Of a DNA stretch of 64,000 nt, positions 1 to 13,400 are shown piece after piece (positions within the stretch are counted from its first letter, which is position 1; each line of letters opens with the position of its first letter). The DNA lies in the NCBI RefSeq assembly GCF_022539665.2, contig NC_081331.1, positions 1,522,501-1,586,500 of the forward strand. Reading direction: 5' to 3'. The notes beneath the pieces were generated by a model. That model ran no database searches. It worked only from the letters and a program-made list of their open reading frames with translations, and had not been told where the DNA came from. The stretch comes from Daphnia carinata (taxonomy: Eukaryota; Arthropoda; Branchiopoda; Diplostraca; Daphniidae). Both the position numbers and the translations under genes were made by a program.

Positions 1-2091
1 TTTTTTTTCTCATTGAAAATTGGAAATCTAAATATCAAAAGATGAAACAGCATTTTCTTTTTTGTTTGTCCGGGGAAGACTCTCGAAGAAAGAGAGAGAG
101 TGCGTGTATATATCTATTTTGCGTACCTACCGACAGTAGTATGGTTAGGGGAAGAGTAACACGGTTAGAACAGAAGTTGTATACCGACAGGATGATTGGA
201 TAGGATTTCTCTTCCATTTCACCGTTTGTTGTACCCACTCGTGAAGTTCTTATAACCATCACGGACGGTGCTGCACGCACGCGTGTACAGTCTGAGGCCG
301 ACCGGCGATGAATATCTTGGGTGTAACGCTTTCTTCAACTAAAAATACGTAAAATCTTGCAGACACACACACACACACACACGAGGAATGAATGAATGAA
401 TAAGATGATCGACCGTTTTAAAGATGAGGGTAGTCTGTCGGCGGGCCAGATGGGTATAGTCGATCATCAGACAGCAGAACCTAGTTTTTCGTCGACTTCT
501 TTTGTATTTAGCCGAACCGACTTTGTGATGACCATCTTTCTAGAAAGAGAGAGACGTGGGAAAAGTATACAGCAATCATAAAAAGTGTGTCGATGCATTT
601 CATTCCTGCTAGCTGTAGGCCAACGCAGCAGGGCGCGCACACAACCAAGTTCCAGCAGCCGTTGAGGGCTCTCCAACAGCTGAAAGGAAAATCGTTCAAC
701 ATCTCATTTTTTCAATTTCTTCATACAAAAGGGCACGATGAGAAGCTGGGAATAAAAAAAAAAGGATACAAAAATCAATTTGTCTAACGGGGTACAAACG
801 AATTAAAACAGTAATTTATGTATCTTTTTTTTTTTTGTAAGGAAAACAAAGAAATTCGAAGAAATCGATCGATCAAAGGCAAAGGTAAAAAAAAAAAAAA
901 AAAGAAATTGTGAAAGAGAGAGAGAGAAACAACAGAGTATAGAGGACGAAAAAGGAAAATCAAAATGGGTAACCTTGTCGTTCGTTTCGCCCATAGCGAA
1001 GGTGTAGCCTTTTGTATTCCCCCCTTCTCAAGTGGGGCTCCAGTTTTTTTTTTCGAGGCCGGAATCTGTGAGAAGACGAACATAATGGTAGGAAAGATAA
1101 AAGAGATAGAAACGCAAACACACTCGCAGTCAGACCCGAAAAGAGCGACGAGAGAGAACCCGTTTCACTTTCTCTCGGACAATTTATGAGTGGAGGGCGA
1201 ACGACTAGTCTAGTAAGTCCATCCGCGCCAACGAGTCCGCTTCTCTCGTCATTCCGTTGTGCCTTTTTCCATTTCTTTTTTTTTTTCTTAAGGATTGTTT
1301 ACCTAGTTCTGTTGTGGCTCTCTAGTACCTTTGATTCATCCGTAAAAATTTGTCCGTTTAAAACCGTCAACGGGTTGCGTGTGTCCAACGTGTTTTCGTT
1401 CTCAAACCTCAAATAGTCCCGCTGACCCATCCGGGTTGGGGGTTTTTCTTTGGGCAATTTGCCAAAAGATAGACGACCATCCCAATTACGAAGGGCTGTC
1501 GATCGTACGCGTCGCCATCGTCGTGAAAAGTGGGTCATACCCAAACTCGTGAGACACAATCAAATCAATAGAAAGGTGCGAGGGTTGGCACTGGAGTTGT
1601 TTTAACTTTCAATCCATCTCTTTCTCTCTCTCTCTCTCTTTTTTCTTCGCCCTTCCGCAATCCCTCTACCAATACAGTAGTTGATTTAAGGCATTGCTGA
1701 GGTTTCTCATCGGCTTATTTGGTCCTAGCATTGTCCGTTGTCTGGTTCCAGTGGCTTGCCGTTTTTTTTTCTCGAGTTGCAGTGCATTCGTTTGAGTGAG
1801 GCGTACCTTACCGGGCAACCACTTTCCCCATTGTGTGTTTTTTGCTATTTATGATACCCAAGTGTTATATGTTTCTCTTTATTTCTTTTTTTTCTCCTCT
1901 CCTAACTGTGTGCGTGTGTGTCTACCATCTCTCTAACCAACAGGTCCTTGTTGGTGGTGCCCCGTATTTGTTGGATTGCTGCAGCCGTGCAGACGTGATC
2001 AACCCGATCCAATTGGGTCTCAGCCTGATCTTTTGCAGAGAAAGAACAATTGTGTGGCTGGTCATTGGCTGTCGCTAAATAGAAACAACAG
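1..2091. other. 5' flank, no supported coding gene
   Basis: Low-complexity DNA with an (AC)n run near 363-382, a (TC)n run near 1618-1640 and several poly-A/T tracts. A good splice acceptor (ctaaccaacag) ends near 1941, and the bases from there to the start codon at 2131 have no long homopolymer except the A-run just before the ATG, so a 5' UTR exon of the downstream chitin-binding gene may lie here. No open frame in this stretch looks like a protein family I know. Confidence 0.5.
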
Positions 2092-2130
2092 GTGTGTCGT
2101 GGAGTCCGAGAACATATAAGGAAAAAAAAA

Positions 2131-5100
2131 ATGGCGTTCACCTTCTCTTTCACGACGGCCATTATGATGGGTGAGTGCATTTAAAAATCATTAGCACTTT
2201 CTTTCACTTTTTATCTGTCGGGCTTTCCCTCGAAAATGAACAACACAAACAAACCACGACTTGAACATTACGGCCTTTTCCACCGATGAAGCGCAAATCC
2301 TCCCCCCCCCCCTAACTCTTCTATGAAATTAAAAGAAAATGAGACGACTTTCTCTCTCGAAAGCAGATTCCGTTCGAGCAGAAAGAAGAGAAAGAATTTT
2401 ATTGGATTAATATTATGAATTCACCCGCTTCACGGTAAACACACACGCAGCTTTATTCCGTCTTTTTGGATACCCGAGCTGCATCCATAAAACCAGCCCT
2501 CTCTCTTCTTTAAAACTCAAACATTTTTTAAAAACTAAAACATTTTTTTGTTATGTTTGTTAAAGAAAGAAATCCCTTCTCTCGCTGTGTCTACCTGTGT
2601 GTTGGCTAAGAACGACGAGAGAAGCACAAACGTGAAATCGCTCGCGAGACCCGAAAAGACTCGTTTTTTTTTCTTCAGTCCCAGTCCACTAGTGAAAGTC
2701 ACTGACATAGAAGCACGTAGTTTTATTTTTCTCAACAGACTTCGTTTGCTGTTGAAATTGGAAATCCCACTTACAGCCATGAAAAAGAATGACCTCGATT
2801 AGCTCGCCCTCTGCAATTCTTGTCACAATCGCCAAAAGTGTTGTCTTCTTTGTCTTTAGATCACAGTCCGGGGTAACTAAAAGTTAATTGTATCATCAAA
2901 TATAGCTGTTTTGTTGGAGCTGAGCCATCACCGTAGTCTTCCTCGATCCGTTTTTGTTTTTTCCCGGCTGTTTTGTTTCTAATACATACCATTTTAGCAC
3001 GAACCCATTGGCGCAGCTATTTGATCCAGGTATCGGCCTCGTGAGTCAGCAGTAGACCAACAGGTCAGAGAAGTAGAGGAAATATTTAAACGACTCTATA
3101 TGCTGGTGGATGACTATACAGCTTTGTTCTCGGTCGCGAAACCATAGCAGGTTGTACACAAGAACCTAAGCAAAAGAACCCGAAAAACAACAACAACAAA
3201 CATTCGTGATCCAAGAAGCGAGAAAGGGGATGAACGCAATGCGGGAGGGAAAGAAAAAGGCCACAAACACGGATTAGAAATGGCAATCACACTGACCTAT
3301 ATTTAGGTCTTACATGTTTTCGGGACTTGTTGCAAAAATAAAAATTCACCAGCACATGAAATTGACGTCAGGGATAGAAAATAGAAATGAAACGAAAAAG
3401 ATCGGCTTTCCATCAGACACACATACATGGCGGGACGAGTATTATTATATAGCTGATGGGCCTGATTACGCCGGCTTTTAGTGGAACACTTTCGCAAAAG
3501 GCGAAACGAACCCAAACTGCGGCCAATCTCTGCCCACAGTCGCCGTCAAACAACAGCAAAAACAGAAACGTGTAACCTCATTTTTTCTTTTTCTTCCCCT
3601 CTCTGTTTTCCTTTAAAAAAAAAGTTTTAGGTCTGGCGTTGATGGTCTCGTGCCAAGAGGTGAAACTCGAAGAGGTGAAATCTGATGGAGCCGAAGATGT
3701 TCCGGCCAACGCAGTAGAAGGATCCACTCGGCCACCCTTAACAGGCATCCCGCAAATCGATTACATTTGGGATCCGAATCTTCCGCCTGCCCTAAACGGC
3801 TACAATCTCAGCAATTATCCGTTTTACTATAAAATGCCCGGTCGTGACGAGATGAATTTCGAATGCGACAATCGCCTCGATGGGTTCTACGCTAGTGTCC
3901 TCCACAAATGTCAAGTAATTCAAAAACAAACGGCCTTTTCATTTAAACAAAATTTAATTCTTTTTCATCGCATTATAAACCCACAGGTTTACCATCAATG
4001 TCTGTTTGGCCAACGCTACGACTTCATGTGCGCTAACTTCACGGCTTTTGATCAAAAGATTTTTAATTGCCAGTTCGCCAATGAAGTGGATTGCGACAAT
4101 TCGCCTTTGTTCTACGACAGGTCTGTTATTTATTTGACACTTGCTCATATTTTATTCGGAACCTCAATTTCTCTTTTCGTTTTTTTGGTGTGACCTCCAT
4201 CGTGAAGGAACGAAGCGCTTTACAAAGAAGCGTCTACAACTCCCGCACCGACGCCGGCGCCTCAGGTTGTCGTGGTACGAACGCGTTTCGTCGACGAGAC
4301 AGGCCGTGAAGTACCGCCACCAGGCCGTCCTCAAGGTGGACGTTTCCGACGTCCACAAGGCAAACGCCGTCCTGTTTATTACGATGATTATTACGATTAC
4401 GATTATCAAGAGTACTACGACGCCCCTGCCAATGAGGAAGAAGATCCGGCAGGAAACGGAACGGCGAAAGCCAAACCATCAAAAGCCCCAATTGAGGTGA
4501 GGAAAAAAGCAGATGGAATCGAACAAAGCAATTTGATACGGACAAGAAACATTCGTGAACGAAATCTAGCTTCTATTGTCATTGAATGGTTGACAGTTGA
4601 ATAAGCAGGAGAAATAGGGTAACAGGAGATTCTATGATTGGTAAGTAGGTAGGCATAATTCGGTCAGTGTAACACTTGGTTTTTTTTCCCTACAGGATAC
4701 GTGAAGAACTGGCTAAAGTCAAACCAGAAAAGGAAATTTCTTTTTATTTTATCTATTTATTGCAAAGTTTTATTTCAACGGGAAACTCATCATTCCGGTT
4801 TGAGAGATTTGAAAGCCTTATAGGACATAAAGAAAGAGACTCATCTTTAGCGGAAAAACTCTCAAAATGTAACGAATTCAATTGTTTTCTATACGTGAAT
4901 TTTGTTTCCTGTTTTTAGGAAGAGGTCGCCGCACCAGTTAAACCGGCCAAAGCGGTTGGTGGAAGGCAACAGCAGCAACAACATAACAAGCCGAATTCAG
5001 GGCAAGGTAACAAGCTCAACATCTTCAACAACAACCGACCCCCACCGAGGATCCGTCCACCCGTTCCGAACAGCGAAGGCAAGAAACAACAACCGGTGAA

Positions 5101-6322
5101 AACGACAACTCCATCAACGACGACCGCCTTGCCTGCCGAAGATGAATACGAATACGTTGACTACGTCGATGGTGAAGTGGAAGTGGTCACCACAACAACA
5201 ACAACGACTCAAAAACCGACGACCAAGAGACGTGTCAGACGTCCCAAGATGTCAACAACATCTACGACGACGACATCTGCGCCTTTGGTCGATGAGTTTG
5301 TCGATGACGAAGTATTCTTTGACGAGGAAGTCGTCGAACCGGTTACCACTCCTGCCCCACGTCCCCGAAGACCGGTTGGATCATTGAGAGGCAGTGGAAC
5401 AAGACTGGCGCAATCCAGCACAACATCGACGACCGTAGCACCGACATCAACGACTCCACTAGCGCCAGCCGTCGAAGAAGAACCAATCCAACTGCCTTCG
5501 AAACCCAATCCTTCTTTATTCAATCGCAGGACGGCCGTTGTCAATATTTTGAAGCGGAGGAGTTCAACAACGGCCGCACCACCTCAGGAAATTTTTAACG
5601 AATACGATGAAATAGTGGACGAATTCGTTGATGAAGCGCCAGCAGTTACTCAAGTAAGTCAAACAAAACATCGATGACCGTCCACATGTTTTTAATGGCT
5701 TCTCTTTGTTCGATAGGCAACAACAGTGAAGACTACAACAACGACCACAACAACACCAGCACCAACTAGACGGACAACCAGAGCCAGGCCTTCGAGACCT
5801 TTGAACACGGCCCGTGCTCGTCTCACCACAGAAGCGCCTGTCGTTGTTGTTGAAGAAGAGGCTGTTGCGACTGAAGCGCCAGTCGTAGTCGAAGTTGCTT
5901 CTCCTGCACCCGAAGAAGCCTCTACGACACGGGCGGCAGTTCGGTCGAGGCTGCGTTCCAGACCGCAAGCCTCTCCGGTAGTGGAAGAGGAGGCAGTCGT
6001 TACAGCTGCACCAGCAGTACGGAGAGGCGCCCAAAGACGAGTATGAAATTTGAAAAAGAACCATTTGATGGTTGTATGCAGAATCATTTTACATTAGATT
6101 CTTTCTGTACAAAAGGGTCCGCAACCAGTGTCTGAAGTCGAATTGGATGCGCAGACAGATGTTATTGGGACGGAAGAGAATTCGCGGCAAGGAAGAGATT
6201 TGATTGCGCCTGAAACATCCCGCACCATGCTGGAAGAGTCAACAAACTTTGATGAAGACCACGGCGAGAGCCAGTGGTCTCTAATTCACTTATTTTCTCG
6301 TGTCTTCCCACAACGCGCTTGA
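2131..6322 (+). CDS. Secreted single-CBM14 chitin-binding protein with long Thr/Pro/acid-rich tail
   Basis: Seven coding exons: 2131-2170, 3631-3914, 3987-4120, 4208-4496, 4919-5653, 5717-6040, 6116-6322; all introns are GT-AG and phases agree, giving 670 aa. Residues 1 to about 22 are a signal peptide split by intron 1. One peritrophin-A/CBM14 domain spans about residues 90-145, with six cysteines at 92, 107, 113, 123, 136 and 144 in the usual spacing. The rest (about 155-670) is low complexity: Tyr/Asp-rich (YYDDYYDYDYQEYYD), Gln-rich, poly-Thr and alternating acidic and Arg-Pro blocks, resembling a mucin-like or matrix linker. Known role of the family: extracellular chitin binding in cuticle (CPAP1-type) or peritrophic matrix. 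It acts outside the cell. The acceptor at 4206-4207 lacks a good pyrimidine tract, but phase and sequence continuity support it. The exact orthologue is not recognised. Confidence 0.85.
4641..4695 (+). other. Intron-like element nested inside intron 4 of the first CBM14 gene
   Basis: Inside the intron 4497-4918 there is a near-ideal 5' splice site (gtaagtagg at 4641) and, 55 bp further, a near-ideal 3' splice site (ttttttttccctacag ending at 4695). Together they make a perfect short intron, but neither flank continues the main reading frame: the extended exon 4 reaches a stop at 4602-4604, and joining exon 4 directly to 4696 in phase 0 gives a stop at the third codon. It may reflect stepwise splicing, a poison exon or a truncated isoform. 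Confidence 0.4.
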
Positions 6323-6404
6323 TTTTCACGAAATATTTGGCCCGTTCCCTTTAAAATTTGAGCCCAACATTCGCCACAAACGGAAAAAATTAACGTAAAG
6401 TAAA

Positions 6405-6416
6405 AATAAATAAATA
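6405..6416 (+). promoter_or_regulatory. Probable poly-A signal of the first CBM14 gene
   Basis: Overlapping AATAAA hexamers lie about 85 nt after the stop codon and are the first canonical signals downstream. A genomic A-run follows, so the cleavage site cannot be fixed from sequence. Confidence 0.45.
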
Positions 6417-8011
6417 AAAAAAAAAAAATGAGGATAATTTGGTTCAAAAATCGGGGAATCACGTGCCTCATTGCCCCTCACGTGAACGCCACATTGAAAA
6501 ACACGCATAAAGACAAAAGCGCAAATGTTTAAATAAATGCACGAATACAATTAAATATAATTATAAATCATCCATTTCTTATATTATTACATCCTGCCAT
6601 GTCGATAAAACCACAGGTTACGGGAACAGTGTCAACAAACGAACGACCTTCTATTGAACGTGTGATTCCTCAATCATCCAAAAGGAACGATGCCCTGATA
6701 CTTATAATTCATGAATTGCGATATGTACAATGACAAACCCCTTGGTTAACTAATGTGTCCCCTCTTTTTCCAATTTCCATTTCTTTGTTAAAGTGTCTGC
6801 AATTTTAGGAAAATAAACTAGGAATAAAAAAGGACGTGATTGCATTCAAAACCCATTTCCATGTACCGTTGAGAAAAGCGAATTCCTCGAATTTCGGACG
6901 AATACTTTCATCGTTCGCCATTCGTAGATAAAATCTATTTTTATATTGCTATTGTGTGTGTTGAATAAATAGCCCAAGGATTGTTGATCTGCGCTGTAAA
7001 CGACAAAGCTCGACTTCCTCAATCCCCGTAGCCCAATGACCGCTAAAATGTAGACTGTTGTCGAGTCAGCGTGAGTGAGATCATTTCGATAAAAGAAAAG
7101 GCCGAGAAAGCTTTAGCTTACAAGCAACCAACGATGATACGACACTCTTCAATTTTCAATCTACTTTATTATTTCCTTCGGCCAGAATATAACCAATCAA
7201 CAAAACGAAAATGCACGCAACCTCCATCTCCCGACATGGTCGGTAAGTTTCTTACAACTCCACTTCACTCGACATCTTTCTGGAAGCTCCTCCCTGTTTT
7301 AATGAATTCACGCACACACACACACACACGGTAGTACCTCCACAGCAAACTTTCACCCTCCTTTTCTTTGTGTTTCTCCACCTCATCCGATTGGAGATTA
7401 GCCAATAGAGGCAAACAGTTCCCATCGTTAAAGGGATATTATGTGTTTTCACGATTTGCGCAGAAATGGTGACGATCGTCTCTTACTAATTGTAGCAATT
7501 GAAGTATTAAACAACCATTGGAGAGAGCTCTTTTCGTTTTTACCCGTACTTCCCCGACTGAAAGTTGAGCCGACAAAATGAGAGATCGCGGACCACCAAA
7601 AATATTCTTTCTTTTTTCAATTATTAATTTCATCGCTTATTCTGGTGACAGGCAGCAGCCACGTAAAAGTTGGAAGATCAATGGTTGTTAATTAGAGGTT
7701 GCCTTCGAGGGATAAAAAAAAAACGTAACTGGATCCCAGCCAAAAAAACATGCCAGTCTACCGAACAAGAAGAAAAGTTTATGCATTTTTCCAATCACGG
7801 ATTCCATCGTAATTTTTTTGTTTGTGTGTCAATGATATGAAAGAAATAAAAACACGGATACATACATCGCGATAATATCAAGATTCAACGGATGTTTTGG
7901 TGTTTGTCACCGTTTTGCTTTAATGTAAAAAAAAAAAAAAAAATGTTTGTTTTTCCTTTGAACTTCCTTCTTCCTTCTGGTTTTCGATTTTTTTTCCTTT
8001 TGTTTTCAAAG

Positions 8012-8161
8012 GTAGAAGTAAAAGTGAAAACGGAGGGCGACGTGATGGCGTTGTGTAGTTCGAGAAAGTTTGTTGGGCACCACCTCCCCGTTGTACGCCC
8101 TTGTCCGTTGCTGGACGATGAGGCGCCATACTGGATTGATCCGGACGTTCGTATAATGTAC
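8012..8161 (+). CDS. Candidate orphan internal exon, unknown product
   Basis: A 150-nt segment, exactly 50 open codons, sits between a T-rich acceptor (ttttgttttcaaag ending at 8011) and a strong donor (gtgagt at 8162). The translation has mixed composition with no homopolymer bias, unlike its surroundings; it ends in the block PLLDDEAPYWIDPDVRIMY. I do not recognise the family. No partner exons could be linked by phase within the window, so the parent gene, if any, has long introns. It could still be a chance open frame. Confidence 0.35.
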
Positions 8162-10234
8162 GTGAGTGCCAAATTGATCGTCACGATTCTTTCCCCTCAA
8201 TTGTCTCATTATTATCTTTCGTCTCTTTCTTCTTTTCAAGGCAGACGTTCGTTATTTTTTTTTTTTTATATATTCACGCCGTCGTTAGCATCCGACTTGT
8301 TTCTCTTGCCTCACGAGTTTCATTGCCATTTTTGTTTCTTCGTTTTTGTTCCGCTGATATAAACGTTTCAACATTTTCAATTTCTACATCAATTGATTAA
8401 CCGTTATCGAAAAAAAATCATTGGCACTGCATTTTTATATTTAATTATCCGTATTTCATTGGTCATGTGTTAATCCACGGAATTTAGTTCATCCGGAATG
8501 GAATTTTAAGCAAAAACCGAGTCGCAAACAGACGGAACCGTTTATCAGAGTCAAAAGCATCCAGACGTCTATATGCGCACAGCAGTGGGCCCGTCATTAT
8601 CGGAGAAAGTTTATACCTTTTTTTTTTCTATCTTTTTCAATATTGAACCAAACACGACATGTACATGCGTTTCGTTATGCGATACGTGCAGGATTTAATT
8701 ATTCAGATACTAAATCAAGCGTGAATGAAACATTTTTGTTCCGCGTTTTTGTGCCGCTTGTGTTTTTCCCGACGAACCAGGTGATGATATTTCGAATATG
8801 CAAAGAACAACTTAACATGTTTGTCTTCAACATCGATTCATCATTCACGCCTACTTTGATTCCAGTTTCCGGGATCAAACAGAAAATAAATTATTGATAA
8901 CTTTTATTCTTTGTTTCTTCCAGCACATGTCATCGATGACTCTATGTATGCAAAATAATTATTCTGATTTCTGTTATCTCTTGTTTTTTTGTGTGTGTGT
9001 GTGGAACATTTCGTATTCTATTGTAAAACCTCGGTCTGGATCTTAACACGAACGACACGAGATTATTCCTTTTTTTTTAAATAAATAAAATAAGGGATTG
9101 CGAGTGGCAGTATCAGTATCATGATGTATAAACATGAGTAACAGCACCGAATCGAAGATAAAGAGAGAGAGAGAGAGACAAAGAAATTCCACGACATCAC
9201 GGACACCTGACTGGAAGACATCTCTTGTTGGGTTACATAAATGATATTTTATTTATGCAGTCCCGCGGCACTGACACACAACACGCACCTATTTGGATAT
9301 GCATTTCAAGGAAATGTAATAATCGAATAGGAAAAGGGCAAAGTGTTACGCCAAAGAAACAGCGAAAGAGATCGGGCTGGGAATATAATGCAAAAAAAAA
9401 AAAAAAAAATAACATTATTATTATTATAATTAATACTACGAAGTAAAGGGGAAAGAAAAGATTCCAATCATCAAGAGATTAACTGATGAAACTGTCACTT
9501 TCTCTCCTATCTCTCGCTCGTGCGTAGCCAAACCGGCGTCGCTAGCTGCTGGGAACAATGGCGTATAACGCTCACAAAACGGGCCAAATCAAGGGGAGAA
9601 TTCAGTTTCGCCCTCCTCTTTTCACTGAAATTTTGGCTTCTTTTTTTTTCTTCTTATAATCGAGACACGCACGTTGATCTGCTTCTTGGACATGGTGTCG
9701 AAAATCGGATCTACATGATGAGCCGCGAGCAATGGAAAACTAATCACAGTGTCTGTGAATCGAAAAGGGGGGAAAAAAAATGAATATTAGCCATCCATAA
9801 TTTAAGACAGAAAATTGAGAAAAACAACAATCGCTTAACACTTCACGCAATTGTGTGATTCAGGTAAAAATGAACTGGAGAAATGCATCCCTATTATTAT
9901 AGATTTCGCCGAAGCCCGGCGGGGACATTTGCAGTTGCACGGTCGGTATTTTTACACGTTGCTAAAACATTTAAAGAATTTTAGAGACTACGGGACGCCG
10001 AAAACTTGTTTCTCCATCACCGCAACAGCTTAGCTCTTTGCGCAAATATTTAACTTTTTCCAACATCAATCGCTCCCTTTTTAGAAAGAGAGAGAAGAAC
10101 ACGTGACGAATTTTCACTCTTTCTGAAAAGAAAAGTCAACCTCTCTGTTTGTTTCATCATATTGTTGTTTGTTTTTATTATTTTTTGTTGTCTTGTGAAA
10201 GGTTACCCAAACAGACAGATCTCTCTCTCTCTAG

Positions 10235-10385
10235 GCTAAAATCTGACGTTCCTGAGTCCTCATCTTGTAACTCGACTGCGGACTCTATCGGTTGCTGCTG
10301 CTTTCCATTTACATCAACGCTAAAGCCATCAGTTGAGATCTCACGTGTTGAGCGAAATCCTTTTCGTTGGATGACGTCCAGTCAA
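10235..10385 (+). CDS. Weak candidate exon after a CT-rich acceptor
   Basis: Following a (CT)n-tag acceptor at 10233-10234 there are 50 open codons (one base, then CTA AAA TCT...) with ordinary amino-acid composition, including SDVPESSSCNSTADSIGCCC. The possible donor (caa|gttctt at 10386) is poor, and the region runs straight into a long T-tract. I rank it below the 8.0-kb candidate; the composition could be chance. Confidence 0.15.
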
Positions 10386-10414
10386 GTTCTTTTTCTTTTT
10401 TGTCCTATTCTTCG

Positions 10415-10446
<32 letters not shown>

Positions 10447-13400
10447 ATATACAACATCAATACGTTTCAGGCTATATATCAAAGACGTTAGAGAGCGAAA
10501 GTAAAAGTTAGTCTTTTGAACTGGGGGGAGTAGAGAGAGAGAGAGAAAGAGAGAGAGAGAAAAATGAAGAAGGAAAGATTTCTTTTCCTCTTATATATTT
10601 TTTTCCTGTTGTGTGCGTATCGCTCTTTTTTGGCTTTTCATGTCCCTCTCTCTTCGTTGGGTGGACACACACACCAATGAAAATAGAAGAATTTGAATCT
10701 GAAAGCCCCGAAACCAGTCACAAACGAGGCCGGAGGTGGTAAATTGTCGTTTGGTTGCGTGAGCTCGAGTTAGTGGAAATCCCCCTTTAAAAAAAAAATT
10801 CCTCTACTACATTTTTGAAATGCATTATTTATTGCCGTGCGATGTCGGCACGATTCGTTAATGGCCGACTCTAAACAGCCAAATGCATAGAAAGACGGCC
10901 TTGTTCATCGTCCCGCACGAAATGGCTTCTTCTTTCTTCTATTGTACCAATGTATGGCATTTGGTCTGGTCATTGCTGTGTATACCTCAACACAAAACTT
11001 ACCCCCCCCCCCTCCAAAAACGTCAAAAGGACCTTAACAAAAAACACGACTTTTCTTTGATTTTTGTCAACACCTGATCGTCACGTCAAAGAAAAGTTTC
11101 TTTTTGTTTGAATGCCACGTATCGGCAAAGTGTGCACGAAAGCCAAGAGAGAAAGACGAAAGAGTTAGCGATGCTTGTGTGTGTGTGTTGCCACCTGCTA
11201 TATATCTGATGATGAGGAAACACTATGAGCTTTATAATCTGTACAAGTTAACAGCAGCGACGACTCCATCACGAGGATCTTGTGAAAAAACTTTCACTTC
11301 ACGGCCGTCGTCGCGTCTACCCCCTAGCCGTGTCTTCTTTTTTCTTTCTTTCCCCTATATCTACACTTCTCCTCTTAATACTTTTATTGCAGAGACTCCG
11401 AACGGACGGCGCCCGTCTTTTCTGGCTGATGACTCCCAACGTCAAATAGCCTAAACGAAGCCTTGGGCGCAAAAGCCGCGTCATATAAAACGCCCTACGT
11501 ACAACACGACCCGAGAGATCCATCCAACTCAATGTTGCACACTTTTTTTTTTTTTTTATGTCATTTCTTTTTATTTCTTTGTTTTCCGTCCCACGCATTG
11601 TGTCTCTGTCCCTGCGACATGTTTTTAACCGTCTCTGTTTGGAGGTCCTGCCACTACAAGATGCGCGTGCGCAATTCGCTCTTTATGGACGATGACAATT
11701 CGGAATGACGAACACAAAACGAGAGAAACTCACGAGATGCCATCATCGGTCAGGTGATAATAAAATCCTAAAAAAAAAAAAGAAACCAGAAGAAGAAGTG
11801 CATAACGACACACTTTTGCATTGATTTCGGATACAGGCAAATAAGGCAAGGGCTTCATTTCGAACCCAGAGCCGCCACCGTTGTACAACAATTGTGTACC
11901 ATTGGTAAATACGGTCTCTCTCTTTTTGCATGTCACCGTATAACTTGTTGGCTATGTATTACCTGTCGCTCGTGAGGGTCACGTGGAAAACTTTCCGACC
12001 TTATGCCATTTCTTTCGGCCACCATCAACCGACCTTGACTTCCAACAGCCAATGATGCTGCTATTTCTGATATAAGGTTGAAAAACAATATCCGTTCACC
12101 AGGATTTGAAAGTGAATCTAAGTTGGGGTGCTGTCAAAAGAAACGAAAGATTCGAAAAAAAAAAAAAAACGAAGAGATAAAATTAAGACAAATTATTAAT
12201 CAAGACAACCAAAATGTATCGCTATAAAAGAAGAAAAGCGTCAAACAATGCAATGAGCAAATGGCAAAAATGAAAAAAGTGTTTCTCTTTTTTTTTGCTG
12301 CTTTTGCTACATGTTCTCATCGCGTTATCACATTGTCAAACGTAGTTGGCCCGATGTGGTGGAGCGTGAGGGATTTTTAGCATAGTAAAAAAAAAAAACG
12401 GAGTATGCCGTCAGTGCTTTGGGCCGATCCGTTGGTTCCACGAAAATGGCGGTCTGCCGAACATACCCTCTCGTTTCGTCACAGCTCTCTCTCCTTCTCT
12501 CTCCATGCCAGATTTTCTCCGAATATTTTGCACGCACGAGCGGGACATTTGAGAGCGAGGACATAGCGAGCGATTCTTTTCAATAAGCAACATCTTATAT
12601 GCAAATAAACTATGTATTTATGTTTCTTAAATGGCGAACAATAACCAACAGTCTGATAAAATATAGACGCCATAATTGACGTTTTTGTTTCGTTTGTCAA
12701 ATATATTAAAGTCCCGTTTTTATTCGTTTTTCGCTTTGTTCTTAACATCACGCCGGGCTTGACATCATCACGCAGTCAAAACTGGCAAATGCGTACGCAC
12801 TTAATCGTATTTTATATACACACTCCACCCAAAGAGAGAAGAAAGTGTCTTTCCATTTTCTTTTTACTATTATGCACATATAACGAAACGATCCGATAGA
12901 AATCACGATGGGCCATCACGATAGAGTCATCATCATCATCAACGGTTGGGACCCATAGTATGGCGTTCATTGGCGGCATCGGTGGTCGTAGTTCTTTTGT
13001 TTTTATTCTATTTGGTATTGCAACGATGAACGTCAGTCGTGTACGTCACGAGCTCAGCATGCGGTGTATTTGTATTCAATATATTTTGCCGCTCTGCGTT
13101 GTATATACCATGCCCTGTGCAGGGTACGATCCCCATTTAAAACCATCACCAAAATTCACGTGCGGTGGGGCGAGTTGTAAAACGGAAACGTACCAAAATC
13201 GATGAAATTGTTTTCCATTTTTTCCTGTGGCAATGATGGCGGTTGGATTTGCAAGTCAGCTCTTTTTTGTTTATCGACATGTACGAAATCTGATTGATTG
13301 ATGAACCAGCTTCTTATTTTTTTTTTTTTTTTTGTTCCTTCTAACTTTTGCACAACTTTCCCGCAACGGCTTGTTGTTGGGGCAACTTCGGACATGCGTC

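Noticed and set aside
467-690. Minus-strand frame after a good acceptor (ttttcctttcag), reading LLESPQRLLELGC
   Set aside because: Acceptor is attractive, but no donor or linked exon was found and the frame soon enters random sequence.
5564-6064. 166-aa and 131-aa minus-strand frames
   Set aside because: Antisense shadows of the Thr/Arg/Pro-rich exons 5 and 6 of the first CBM14 gene.
12960-13205. 81-aa plus-strand frame starting MAFIGGIGG
   Set aside because: Ordinary composition but no splice sites, promoter or motif; its second half has no family resemblance, so it was not called.
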